The position numbers and the translations under genes were made by a program. From Methanocalculus alkaliphilus (GTDB lineage: Archaea; Halobacteriota; Methanomicrobia; Methanomicrobiales; Methanocorpusculaceae), in NCBI RefSeq assembly GCF_024170505.1, contig NZ_JALJYG010000003.1, positions 124,001-188,000 on the forward strand: a stretch of 64,000 nucleotides of DNA, given 5' to 3'. A model generated the notes under the pieces. The model was given only the letters and a program-made list of their open reading frames with translations. It was not told the origin of the DNA and ran no database searches. Below are positions 52,554 to 60,874 of this stretch, one piece after another; position 1 is the stretch's first letter; each line of letters begins with the position of its first letter.

Positions 52554-52925
52554 ATGAAGATTCATGCCATCAGTCGCGATACACTCTCCACACTCCTTGA
52601 GATGGCAAAGAGCCAGCATCCTCTCGAGTTTGTCGCCCTCCTGATCGCCGAGGACGGGGTTCTCTCCGACATCAATCTCCTCCCGGGGACCCGGCTCGAT
52701 GAACGGAGTGCGTCTATATACACCGATATGATCCCACTTGGCATGAGCTTTGCCGGTAGTGCACACAGCCATCCAAACGGTGTTATTCAGCCTTCAGATG
52801 CGGATATCAGTTTTTTTCCGAGGTTTGGAAACTGCCATCTGATCATCGGATACCCATACGGGCAGAACGACTGGCAGGCCTTCTCCCGTGACGGAACGCC
52901 ACGTGGACTGGAGGTTCTGCCATGA
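52554..52925 (+). CDS. JAMM/MPN metallopeptidase
   Basis: A 123-residue single-domain JAMM protease. Zinc and catalytic residues match E-x(n)-H-x-H-x7-S-x2-D: E25, H71, H73, S81 and D84 (HSHPNGVIQPSDAD). Archaeal JAMM proteins remove ubiquitin-like SAMPs from proteins or cofactor enzymes. No SAMP or E1 gene is in the window. It ends with an ATGA overlap with ribL. Confidence 0.93.
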   Translation: MKIHAISRDTLSTLLEMAKSQHPLEFVALLIAEDGVLSDINLLPGTRLDERSASIYTDMIPLGMSFAGSAHSHPNGVIQPSDADISFFPRFGNCHLIIGYPYGQNDWQAFSRDGTPRGLEVLP

Positions 52926-53356
52926 CCCGCGTCGTCGCAACCGGGACATTTGACATCATTCACCCCGGCCATCTCTTCTACCTGGTAGAATCCAGGGCTC
53001 TTGGGGATGAACTCTGGGTGATCGTCGCCCGGGATGAGAATGTCCGGCATAAGCCAAAACCGATCATCCCCGAGGACCAGCGGCTCAGGATGGTTCTCGG
53101 ATTAAAACCGGTCGATCATGCGGTACTTGGAGATAAAACCGATAAATTCCAGCCGATCCGGGATATTGCCCCTGATATCATCACCATCGGATGCAACCAG
53201 CGGTTCACACCGGAGAGCCTCGAAGAAGAGCTCAGACGACATGGGTTTACGATCCCTGTTGTCAGGATCGATGAGTACCGCAGTTGTGAACTCTGTTCAT
53301 CCTCACAGATCATCGAACGTGCCCTGATGCAGCGGGGCCATCCCCCCGTTCGGTGA
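52922..53356 (+). CDS. ribL: archaeal FAD synthase (FMN adenylyltransferase)
   Basis: A 144-residue nucleotidyltransferase that makes FAD from FMN. The HxGH-type motif is HPGH (14-17) after GTFDI. The sequence continues with DELWVIVARDENVRHKPKPIIPEDQR. The two cysteines characteristic of archaeal RibL are in SCELCSSS near 127-130. Its ATG overlaps the JAMM gene stop, so the two are co-translated, although the reason is not obvious. Confidence 0.94.
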   Translation: MTRVVATGTFDIIHPGHLFYLVESRALGDELWVIVARDENVRHKPKPIIPEDQRLRMVLGLKPVDHAVLGDKTDKFQPIRDIAPDIITIGCNQRFTPESLEEELRRHGFTIPVVRIDEYRSCELCSSSQIIERALMQRGHPPVR

Positions 53357-53414
53357 GCCGGCCGGACCAACCTTTATCAGATATCAGGATGAGTCCCCTC
53401 CTGATGTGATAAGG

Positions 53415-54059
53415 ATGGCAAAACGAAATCTCGCTGATGAACTCTCCCTCCTCTCTGCACATGCGGAAGAGAAGGGGGGTGTTCCCGCAATCCTCCCGGT
53501 CGGGGAGATTGTGGTTGCAGAATGGGTCCGGCTGAAATGCCGTTTTGGCTGTAAGGGGTACGGCAAACACTTCAGCTGCCCTCCCCACACCCCGTCACCG
53601 GAGGAGATGCGAAGGGTCCTCTCCGGATACAGGACGGCGATGCTCGTCAGGTTCGACGAGGATCCCGCGCACCCGGAGATCCGACCAGAGGATATCCCGG
53701 CTGATTTCCACTCATTCTATCGCAGGATGATCCTCTGGATCTGGGAGACGATGTGGGAACTGGAGAAGATGGCGTTTTATGACGGGTATTACAAGGCGTT
53801 TGCCTTTGGTGCATACCCATGCATCTTCTGTGAGACCTGTGTGGCAGAAGAGGCAGAAGGATCAGTTGATGAGAGCCTCCGCCGGACCTGCAGGATGATG
53901 GACCGGGTCCGGCCGAGTATGGAGGCGGTGGGGATGGATGTCTTTGCAACAGCACGGCATGTCGGATGGGAGATCGATCCGATCCCATGCGCTGATCTGG
54001 AGTACGGAAGGATCATCCACGGGAATATCCGGTCCGTCGGCCTCCTCCTCATCACCTGA
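53415..54059 (+). CDS. DUF2284 metal-binding protein
   Basis: About 214 residues. Two cysteine-rich regions, VRLKCRFGCKGYGKHFSCPPHTPSP near residues 40-65 and YPCIFCETCVAEEAEG near 135-150, then TCRMMDRVRPSMEAVGMDVF. This is the DUF2284 pattern, found mostly in methanogens and anaerobes and thought to bind Fe-S or another metal. No function is known. GTG 53406 is an alternative start; ATG 53415 is close to AAGG. Its end overlaps the convergent response-regulator gene by 8 bases. Confidence 0.85.
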   Translation: MAKRNLADELSLLSAHAEEKGGVPAILPVGEIVVAEWVRLKCRFGCKGYGKHFSCPPHTPSPEEMRRVLSGYRTAMLVRFDEDPAHPEIRPEDIPADFHSFYRRMILWIWETMWELEKMAFYDGYYKAFAFGAYPCIFCETCVAEEAEGSVDESLRRTCRMMDRVRPSMEAVGMDVFATARHVGWEIDPIPCADLEYGRIIHGNIRSVGLLLIT

Positions 54060-55068
54060 GATCAACGGAATCATCACCAATACGATAATTTCTCCTGAGG
54101 AACTGACGGACATTCTCAGACTCGACCCACCCATGATCAAGCTGCCGGATGATGTCATTTATCCGGTAAACCTGCTCCATGATCTCCTCTGCGGTGGCAT
54201 CATCGGAGAGGATAGAGTAGCCAAGGATCACCTGGAGCGGGTTTCTGATATGATCCGCAAGGATGGCAAACTGTTCGATATTATGGTCTATCTGGAGGAA
54301 TGCCTGAATCTGGCGCCTCTCAAGATCCTTCTTCCCGGAGATGTCACGGATGACTGCAGAAACCCCTTCCGGGCAGTCCCTGATGGAGATTGGGCTGATA
54401 CTCACCTCAAGGTCGATAGACCGGCCTTCGGGTGTCAGGATATCCCCCTCGAAGATCCTGTTCTCATTGAGATTTTGGGGGAAGAAGCCCTCTGCAATCT
54501 CGTCAAGGGTCATTCTGAGGAGAACCTCTTCCGGGTACCCAAGGATCCGGGAACTCATCTCATTCGACTCGATGATTCGGCGGGTATTTCTGTCAATGAG
54601 CAGGATACCTTCTGATATCTGCCTCATCATGCTCCGGTACCGCTCTTCCGAGTCACGCAGGGCATCTTCTGCCCGGCGCCGCTCCTGACGGTCCCGTGCC
54701 TCCGCCAGTGCCCGGTTCACCGACGGGATGAGACGGATAAGATTGTCCTTCATCACATAATCGGCGGCCCCGTCCTTCAGCAGGGAGACGGCAGCCTCTT
54801 CCCCGATTGCGCCGGAGACGATGATGATCGGGATATCATACCCCCGCTCCCAGAGAACCCGGATGAGGCGATCCCCCCCGAACCCGGGCATATGGTAATC
54901 GGTAAGGATGACATCCCACTCTTGCTCTGCAAGTGCAGATACAAGACCCTCTTCAGTCCAGATACGGGTATGTTCCGGATAAAAACCCCCTTTTCTGAGT
55001 GCCCGGAGAAGAAGCAGCGCGTCATCCTCTGTATCTTCCGCAATCAGCACCCGGAGTCTCTCATACAT
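54052..55068 (-). CDS. response regulator: REC-PAS-HisKA-like domain, no ATPase domain
   Basis: A 338-residue protein. The receiver domain (1-125) has its phosphorylated Asp in VILTDYHMPG, with a REC lysine in DGAADYVMKDN. A PAS domain (about 150-265) includes GILLIDRNTRRIIESNE. It ends in a dimerisation-and-phosphotransfer-like helical pair (ADHIRNPLQVILGY, RINDIIRQLDHGWVES). The HATPase domain is absent. The layout with HIRNPL and ending GWVES is one I associate with Methanomicrobiales. Start: ATG 55068, five bases after GAGGTGA. It is third in a kinase-regulator-regulator set. Confidence 0.86.
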   Translation of the reverse strand: MYERLRVLIAEDTEDDALLLLRALRKGGFYPEHTRIWTEEGLVSALAEQEWDVILTDYHMPGFGGDRLIRVLWERGYDIPIIIVSGAIGEEAAVSLLKDGAADYVMKDNLIRLIPSVNRALAEARDRQERRRAEDALRDSEERYRSMMRQISEGILLIDRNTRRIIESNEMSSRILGYPEEVLLRMTLDEIAEGFFPQNLNENRIFEGDILTPEGRSIDLEVSISPISIRDCPEGVSAVIRDISGKKDLERRQIQAFLQIDHNIEQFAILADHIRNPLQVILGYSILSDDATAEEIMEQVYRINDIIRQLDHGWVESENVRQFLRRNYRIGDDSVDLR

Positions 55069-55073
55069 GCATA

Positions 55074-55517
55074 TCACCTCAATCGGGGTTGTTCGTTCAG
55101 GAGGAGCCAGTAGGCGCCGAGCAGTCGGATCGCCTCCATAAACTCGGAGAAGTCAACGGGCTTTCGGATATAGCTGTTTGCACCAAGATCATAGCTCGCC
55201 ATGATATCCTCGTCTTCTGCAGAGGTTGTCAGGATAATGACCGGGATCAGACGGGTTCTATGATCCTGCCGGATTGCCCTGAGCACCTCATGTCCATCAA
55301 GTTTGGGGAGCTTGAGATCCAGGAGGATCAGCACCGGAAACAGATCGGGCTTGCGTTCAGAATATGATCCCCTCGCAAACAGATAATCCAGCGCTTCCTC
55401 ACCATCACGGACGACGACGATCGGATTTGCTATCCTGTTGCGTGCAAATGCCCGCAGCGTCAGGAGTTCGTCATCACGGTTATCCTCGACGAGGAGGATC
55501 GTCTCATCCAAAAACAT
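55074..55517 (-). CDS. Rcp1-like stand-alone response regulator
   Basis: A 147-residue single receiver domain. The acidic pair is EDNRDDE, the phosphorylated Asp is in ILLDLKLPKLDG, and the conserved Lys in YIRKPVDFSEFMEAI. Rcp1-type regulators pass a phosphoryl group from a PAS-linked kinase to another protein, here perhaps the REC-PAS-HisKA protein. The longer frame from 55772 lies within the kinase gene and is rejected; ATG 55517 follows GGAGAA. Confidence 0.92.
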   Translation of the reverse strand: MFLDETILLVEDNRDDELLTLRAFARNRIANPIVVVRDGEEALDYLFARGSYSERKPDLFPVLILLDLKLPKLDGHEVLRAIRQDHRTRLIPVIILTTSAEDEDIMASYDLGANSYIRKPVDFSEFMEAIRLLGAYWLLLNEQPRLR

Positions 55518-55521
55518 GGCT

Positions 55522-57180
55522 TTATTCTCCTGTCTCTGATTTGGAACCCAGAGTGAAATAAAAGGTTGCTCCACCACCAACTGCCGCCTCGGCACGGATG
55601 GTTCCTCCATGCTTCCTGATGATGCGGGATACGGTTGCAAGGCCGACCCCGGTACCCGGGAACTCCTCATGTGCATGAAGCCGGGAGAATGGGATGAAGA
55701 GCTTCTTTGCATACGCCATATCAAAGCCCGCTCCGTTATCGGAGATGATGTAGACGGGGGTGATCCCATCATCCCTCATCCCGATCGATATCACCGTCTT
55801 CTCGTTGCCTCCGGTGAACTTCCAGGCATTTCCAAGGAGATTTTCAAGAGCGATCCGGATCATCCTCCGGTCTGCGGTGACGATCATCCCGTCCTGGATA
55901 TGGACAGAGGCATCGGCTCTTGGTTCTGAGGATGAGATATCGGCAATAACCTCGGCGGCAAGATCAGAGAGTGAGAACTGCTCACGCCGGATCTCCTTTC
56001 GGGAGATTCGTGAGAGGAGGAGGAGATCCTCGATGAGATCACCCATCCTCTGTGAGGCAGCCCGGATGCGGTGGAGATATTCGGAGGCTTCAGGAGGGAG
56101 GGAGGCATCATAATCTTCAAGGAGAGCAAGGGAGAAACCGTCGATACTCCGAAGCGGTGTCCTGAGATCATGGGAGACGGAGTACGTGAAGGCTTCAAGT
56201 TCACTGTTTGCAATGGCAAGCTCTGTCGTTCTACGGCTGACACGCTCTTCCAGCTCAGCGTTCAGCTTTCTGAGGCGTTCCTCAGCCCTCCTCCTGAGGA
56301 TCACCTGCCAGAGGATCTCGCCAAGGTACAATGCCTGCTTGAGATCGAGATCATCATACGGGACGGCCTTCTCAAAGAGGGAGATGATCGCAACGACGGA
56401 TCCACCGTCCGTAATCGGAAGATCCATCCGGGTTCCCCCCTCGATGACGGGCATTCCCCTCCCCATCAGTATCCGTTCCCAGGGACCGTTCTTCCCAATG
56501 GGCGAGAACCCCGTCCTGCTGCCGGATTCAGGACCGGATCTGTATATGGTGAAGAACCGCGTGTCAGGATTCACAACCCCGAGGATTCCGTACCTGCTCT
56601 GCGTCAGTGAGATGGTCTTTTGCAGGGCCTCAGAGAGGATACACCCCTCGGATGCGTCAGGCAGGTGACTCAGCCTGAATGCCGCGGCAAACATATCCTT
56701 CGTTCGGAGAAGGGTATCAGATGCGGCCTTCTGATCGGTGATATCCCGGGTGATGGTGATCAGGTACGCATCCCCACCAAACGAGACCTGATGGAGTGCT
56801 GCTTCAAGATAGCGGGGAGAGGAGCCGGCAGATGGATGATATGGAAGGGTCTCAACCCCGCCGCCTGCCGCCTTCAGCCGTCTGTACCATCCGTGATCAT
56901 GGAGATGGGATTCTATCATTGTGCCGACGAGATCCCGCCTGCTCTTTCCAAAGAGGCGGCAGGTCTCTTCATTACAATCCAGGATGATATCATGATCCAT
57001 CCCGATGATCAGAATCCCGAGATCGATCTGATCCAGAATAAAGCGAAAGCGCTCAAGTTCGAGGAGTCGAACCCGAAGCTCGGGGTAGTGGCTCTTCCGG
57101 AGCGAGCCTTCTCCAAATCCGAGTATCTTCTCCCGGAGCTGCTGCTGTTCATGCAGACCGGGTTCAGAGCGCCGCTTCAT
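55522..57180 (-). CDS. sensor histidine kinase (PAS-GAF-HisKA-HATPase)
   Basis: A 552-residue soluble kinase. A PAS domain (about 40-160; DLGILIIGMDHDIILDCNEE) is followed by a GAF-like domain (about 175-300), a HisKA with SHDLRTPLRSIDGF, and the HATPase_c domain with N box ENLLGNAWKFT, DNGAGFD and GTGVGLATV. There are no membrane helices. The ligand of the GAF domain is unknown; the trio with two response regulators follows. ATG 57180 is used; the preceding TTG frame is weaker. The start is 17 bases inside the alcohol dehydrogenase gene. Confidence 0.92.
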   Translation of the reverse strand: MKRRSEPGLHEQQQLREKILGFGEGSLRKSHYPELRVRLLELERFRFILDQIDLGILIIGMDHDIILDCNEETCRLFGKSRRDLVGTMIESHLHDHGWYRRLKAAGGGVETLPYHPSAGSSPRYLEAALHQVSFGGDAYLITITRDITDQKAASDTLLRTKDMFAAAFRLSHLPDASEGCILSEALQKTISLTQSRYGILGVVNPDTRFFTIYRSGPESGSRTGFSPIGKNGPWERILMGRGMPVIEGGTRMDLPITDGGSVVAIISLFEKAVPYDDLDLKQALYLGEILWQVILRRRAEERLRKLNAELEERVSRRTTELAIANSELEAFTYSVSHDLRTPLRSIDGFSLALLEDYDASLPPEASEYLHRIRAASQRMGDLIEDLLLLSRISRKEIRREQFSLSDLAAEVIADISSSEPRADASVHIQDGMIVTADRRMIRIALENLLGNAWKFTGGNEKTVISIGMRDDGITPVYIISDNGAGFDMAYAKKLFIPFSRLHAHEEFPGTGVGLATVSRIIRKHGGTIRAEAAVGGGATFYFTLGSKSETGE

Positions 57181-58318
57181 AAAGAGCAATAACCTCCTCT
57201 ATCTCAGGAAATACAGGATTTGTGACGAGACAGGGATCGAGAACTGCTGATGCGGCGAGATCAGGGATCTGATCATGCATCATCCCACGGTCTCCAAGCG
57301 TTCCGGTGATCCCAACGTCTCCTCCAAGTCGCCTGATGGCATCGACGATAGCGGATACCCCGCCTTCCTGTATCTCCTCATCAGAAGCACCAAGAATGCG
57401 AGCAATCTGGTTGTATCGTTCCATGGATGCAGGGTAGTTATAGCGGATGACATGCGGAAGAAGGAGTGAGTTCACCTCGCCATGGGGGAGATCATACATG
57501 CCACTGATGGCATGGCCCATTGCATGGACGAGGCCGAGACTCGCATTCGAGAAGGCAAGCCCTGCATGAAGGCTTCCAAGCATCATCGACATTGCGGCAG
57601 ATGCGTCATCCCGGCTCCTGTATGCAGCCGGAAGTGCCCTGTGCAGCAACCGTATCGCCTGAGATGCGTGGAGATCGGTCATTGGTGAGCTTCCGGTCGA
57701 GACATACGCCTCGATGGCATGCGTCAGGGCGTCAAACCCTGAGTATGCGATGAATTCCCGGGGAAGGGTTGACAGGAGGGAGGGATCGATGAGTGAGATG
57801 TCGGGGATGATCATCTTACTGATGATCCCAAATTTCCTCTGTTCTGCCTGATCGGTGATGATCGCAAACTGGGAGACATCGGCTGAACTTCCTGCCGTCG
57901 TCGGGATGCAGATGAGGGGTGGACCCATATGCCTGATCCGGTCAACACCTTCGTATTCACGGATATCCCCGCCGTTGGTGGCAAGGATTGAGATGCCCTT
58001 TGCAGCGTCCATCGGGCTGCCACCCCCGATCGCAAGGATACCGTCACACCCGGCGCGATGGTAGATCTCTGCCCCTGCATGAACCTCATCGGTCCGGGGA
58101 TTTTCCGATATCCCACTGAAGATCATCACAGTGACACCATGATCATCTGCAAGGGCACGGATCTCATCAGCCCATCCGGCCCTGACAATACCGGGATCGG
58201 TGACGAGGAGAAGACGCTGTATACCATAGTTTTCAAGATAGAAACCGGCACGCCGTCGTGCACCGTCCCCGATGATCACCTCGGGCATCACAAACTTTCG
58301 AAGAGTATCCACCGTCAT
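57164..58318 (-). CDS. iron-dependent (group III) alcohol dehydrogenase
   Basis: A 384-residue Fe-ADH. It starts MTVDTLRKFVMPEVIIGDGARRRAG, near the family's usual N-terminus; upstream in-frame ATG 58354 would add a 12-residue extension. NAD-binding GGGSPMDAAKG is near residue 92, and metal ligands include the HAMGHAISGMYDLPHGEVNSLLLPH region. Substrate alcohol is unclear; in a methanogen it could use secondary alcohols or reduce aldehydes. The kinase gene overlaps its end, so expression may be tied to signalling. Confidence 0.92.
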   Translation of the reverse strand: MTVDTLRKFVMPEVIIGDGARRRAGFYLENYGIQRLLLVTDPGIVRAGWADEIRALADDHGVTVMIFSGISENPRTDEVHAGAEIYHRAGCDGILAIGGGSPMDAAKGISILATNGGDIREYEGVDRIRHMGPPLICIPTTAGSSADVSQFAIITDQAEQRKFGIISKMIIPDISLIDPSLLSTLPREFIAYSGFDALTHAIEAYVSTGSSPMTDLHASQAIRLLHRALPAAYRSRDDASAAMSMMLGSLHAGLAFSNASLGLVHAMGHAISGMYDLPHGEVNSLLLPHVIRYNYPASMERYNQIARILGASDEEIQEGGVSAIVDAIRRLGGDVGITGTLGDRGMMHDQIPDLAASAVLDPCLVTNPVFPEIEEVIALYEAAL

Positions 58319-58643
58319 CAGGAAGCCCCGTATGATAACTATTCTCTCCTCCATAGCGATAAATAAACCGCCTTCCGTGAGCCGGAGGATGAGAGAAAGA
58401 AGAGAGGATACCGGGAGCGCTCTGTATACAAGGATGGGGTGATGATCTGCCACCCTGAAGTGGCGGGTAGCAGCATCTCCGGTGCTAAGGTGGAGGACGT
58501 GCCATATTCTGGCGCGCCCGGTCTGGATGGTGTGTCCTTTTTGGACAATATCTATATTAGTGTTTTACTAATTAATACTTTTTGTATAATAGGTAGTATC
58601 AATCCACAGTGCTATCCCGGAGAATCACCATACACTGTATCAG
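58319..58643. promoter_or_regulatory. 325-base intergenic region with several inverted repeats
   Basis: There is no supported gene. Contents: a GC-rich stretch with an interrupted stem CTGC-C-ACCC / GGGT-A-GCAG (58447-58473) and an alternative stem GCCAC-CCTGAA-GTGGC (58449-58464); the palindrome GGCGCGCC (58511-58518); TGTCC-TTTTT-GGACA (58533-58547); and an AT-rich segment with ATTAGT-GTTTT-ACTAAT (58556-58572) and TATA candidates near 58580-58590 for the plus-strand DUF2117 gene. AT-rich TTTATTTATCG near 58360 is a TATA candidate for the alcohol dehydrogenase. Confidence 0.6.
58447..58473. ncRNA. candidate structured RNA element with alternative stems
   Basis: Two mutually exclusive stems are possible over the same bases: a 9-bp stem with one mismatch (58447-58455 with 58465-58473, loop 9) and a perfect 5-bp stem (58449-58453 with 58460-58464). 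Orientation is not known. It could be a switch in the alcohol dehydrogenase leader, a small RNA, or coincidence. Confidence 0.3.
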
Positions 58644-59675
58644 ATGCGACCCCTCACCTGCATATTCCATGGCCCGGCCGTCTTTGATGAAGGGGATGCC
58701 GCCAGAATCAACAGAATTCTTGATCCGGATCGCCTGATCGTTGCAGGAGTGATGGGGCGGACCGCTGCGATCGAGAGTGGTCTAGCAATCACACCTGCTG
58801 ATCTCCCCCCATCAATTGTGATAAACCGGATGGATGGAGATATCATCCTGGTGAACCGGGGGAAGACCCCGGAGTCGGGGCGATGCTTCGGTGAGATCGT
58901 CGCCGGTCGGATCACCGGGGGGAGGGGGCTTGTTCATATTGAATGCTCGGATCAGACCTGTTATCTCTGGAATGAAGGAGACAGGGAGCTTGCAGAACAT
59001 GTCGCTGACCGGATCGGCTGTCGGGTTATCGAGATATCATCAACCTGCCGAAATACTCCTGAAAAACGGATAATCCATGGCTGCCTGCCGGGTGAGCCGG
59101 TCTGTGTGGAAGGGATCACCATCGGCTATGCCACCGCCAGGGAAGTGATCCTCTCCCGTGATAATGGCTCCCTCATCCCGGTATCCGGCATCCGGGTCAA
59201 GCCGCATGGGATGGAGAAGCTTGCTGCCATCGGGTGCCCTCCCCTTGACCGGGCATGGTGTAAGAGCGGGGAGATACGCTCTTCCCTTCCGGAGAGAACA
59301 CTCAGGCGTGCACCGGGGTGTGGAAAGATCGCCGTCATCGACCACGCCGCACTTGATATCTACCGGATCATCACCCCGGATCTCGCCGGTATTGTCACCA
59401 TCGGTGATGACACCACCGCTGTATGTGGCCATATCGGGGCTGTCCAGGGCATCCCCGTGTTTGGGATCACCGATGGAGATGCCGACGGGATCGTCCCTGA
59501 GACGTATGCCCCCGGCTCAGTCGTGGCCCATGTCATCTCAGGAACGGATGACGACGTCGGGCGGGAGATTGCGGGGACGATCCCCCGGGATGAAGAACTC
59601 TGCTGGGACCGACTGGTGCGGGACATTCTCTGCACGTATTCCGGCACGATCCGGATCGTGAGGGATCTGCGGTGA
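58644..59675 (+). CDS. DUF2117 family protein
   Basis: A 343-residue protein of a family I know from methanogens as DUF2117. The N-terminal part starts MRPLTCIFHGPAVFDEGDAARI and contains GVMGRTAAIESGL. A region with several cysteines follows (CSDQTCYLWN, STCRNTPEKR, HGCLPGEPVC). The C-terminal half has GIVTIGDDTTAVCGHIGAV and GIPVFGITDGDADGIV, suggesting a phosphate or nucleotide-binding fold. No function is known. Its stop overlaps the Nre gene's GTG (GTGA). Confidence 0.85.
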   Translation: MRPLTCIFHGPAVFDEGDAARINRILDPDRLIVAGVMGRTAAIESGLAITPADLPPSIVINRMDGDIILVNRGKTPESGRCFGEIVAGRITGGRGLVHIECSDQTCYLWNEGDRELAEHVADRIGCRVIEISSTCRNTPEKRIIHGCLPGEPVCVEGITIGYATAREVILSRDNGSLIPVSGIRVKPHGMEKLAAIGCPPLDRAWCKSGEIRSSLPERTLRRAPGCGKIAVIDHAALDIYRIITPDLAGIVTIGDDTTAVCGHIGAVQGIPVFGITDGDADGIVPETYAPGSVVAHVISGTDDDVGREIAGTIPRDEELCWDRLVRDILCTYSGTIRIVRDLR

Positions 59676-60823
59676 AGCGCTGTGCCGAGTGCAAGGGGAA
59701 GGGGCTCTGTGGCCTGCCAAAGTGCCCGGTTATGCAGCGTTTCTATGCACAGACGAGTGAGAAGCCGGTCTCCGAATATATGGGTCCCGCCCCGTCCGTC
59801 TTCATCGGGAGCGGGAACTACCCAAAGGTCATCGGTGGCCCGCTCCTCCTCCGTGAACCGGATATACCAACCGACTGGATCGCAAAGAATCTCTCGATAG
59901 ATGATATCGTCGCGATCCGTTCACGAACCATACGGGGAACACAGCCGATCGGCTCAGTCCTTGAAAAGTCGCAGGAGGTCGCCCTCTCCCGCCGCCCTCT
60001 GGATGTGGAGGCACACTTTGTCAAACCCATACAGTTCGGACTCTCCTTTGACGGGACCATCGCACCCATCGGCCTCTCCGGCCAGTTGAAGAAGGTCGAT
60101 GTCATCGATAATGCGGTCGTCGAGCCGGCGGTCGACCGATACACCTCCGATACCGATATACGTGCAACCGAGGCGGTCTCTGCGCTTCATCATGATGGGA
60201 TCGATGTCTACCGGATCACCGATCTTCTGACAGCGGGCCTCCTCGGATCGAAGCGGCGGTTCGTTCCGACACGCTGGGCGATCACCGCCGTGGACGATAT
60301 GGTCTCACTTCATCTCAGGAAACAGGTGGAACGCCTCCCCCCGCTTGGCGATATCATGATATACCGATCTCTCCTCCATGGAAACCATCTCGTCATCCTC
60401 CTCATCCCCTCATCGGATTTCCGGTTCGAGATGATAGAGCGGTGGCAGAAGCAGTCCCTCTGGGGAGATACCGGGGATGTCGTCGTGGTGGATGGCGAGG
60501 GGAGAAAGAAGAGGGGATATTCACCGATTGCAGGAGCCTACTATTCAGCCCGTCTTGCTGTTCTGGAACATCTCGCCCTGACAGGGAGATGTGCCCGTGC
60601 CCTCGTCATCCGTGATATCTCAGGTGAGTACTGGGCACCGCTTGGAACCTGGGTCATCCGGGAGGCGTCACGGCAGGCGATGCGATCCGGGGGGATCGTC
60701 GCCCAGGATCTCACCACGGCTGAAGCGATGATCACACGTCTTCTCGGATCATCCTTCTGGCGGCACCAATCTGAGCTGATCCGGGATGTAATGGTCCAGA
60801 GGACGTTTGCCGACTTCTTCTGA
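59672..60823 (+). CDS. nreA: Nre-type archaeal DNA repair protein with C-terminal PIP motif
   Basis: A 383-residue protein. The N-terminal zinc-finger-like CAECKGKGLCGLPKCPV (about 4-20) is followed by the conserved Nre core (SVFIGSGNYPKVIGGPLLL; RGTQPIGSVLEKSQEVALS; KPIQFGLSFDG). It ends in QRTFADFF (376-383), a PCNA-interacting Qxx(h)xxFF box, the known mark of NreA proteins, which act in repair of mitomycin-type damage in Haloferax. GTG start at 59672 overlaps DUF2117. DNA ligase follows 51 bases later, another PCNA client. Confidence 0.9.
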   Translation: MKRCAECKGKGLCGLPKCPVMQRFYAQTSEKPVSEYMGPAPSVFIGSGNYPKVIGGPLLLREPDIPTDWIAKNLSIDDIVAIRSRTIRGTQPIGSVLEKSQEVALSRRPLDVEAHFVKPIQFGLSFDGTIAPIGLSGQLKKVDVIDNAVVEPAVDRYTSDTDIRATEAVSALHHDGIDVYRITDLLTAGLLGSKRRFVPTRWAITAVDDMVSLHLRKQVERLPPLGDIMIYRSLLHGNHLVILLIPSSDFRFEMIERWQKQSLWGDTGDVVVVDGEGRKKRGYSPIAGAYYSARLAVLEHLALTGRCARALVIRDISGEYWAPLGTWVIREASRQAMRSGGIVAQDLTTAEAMITRLLGSSFWRHQSELIRDVMVQRTFADFF

Positions 60824-60874
60824 GAGTTAGATCCATAGATTCATTCATCCCTGGGAAGAGGTATAACCACGTCT

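Noticed and set aside
55518-55772. N-terminal extension of the single receiver protein
   Set aside because: Lies inside the histidine kinase gene in another frame; ATG 55517 opens a complete receiver domain.
58438-58475. C/D box small RNA (GTGATGA box C, CTGA nearby)
   Set aside because: No C'/D' pair at proper spacing and no terminal stem; the boxes are short enough to be chance.
58339-58548. 69-residue minus-strand frame before the alcohol dehydrogenase
   Set aside because: No homology I recognise, and it covers the hairpin and promoter-like DNA; treated as non-coding.
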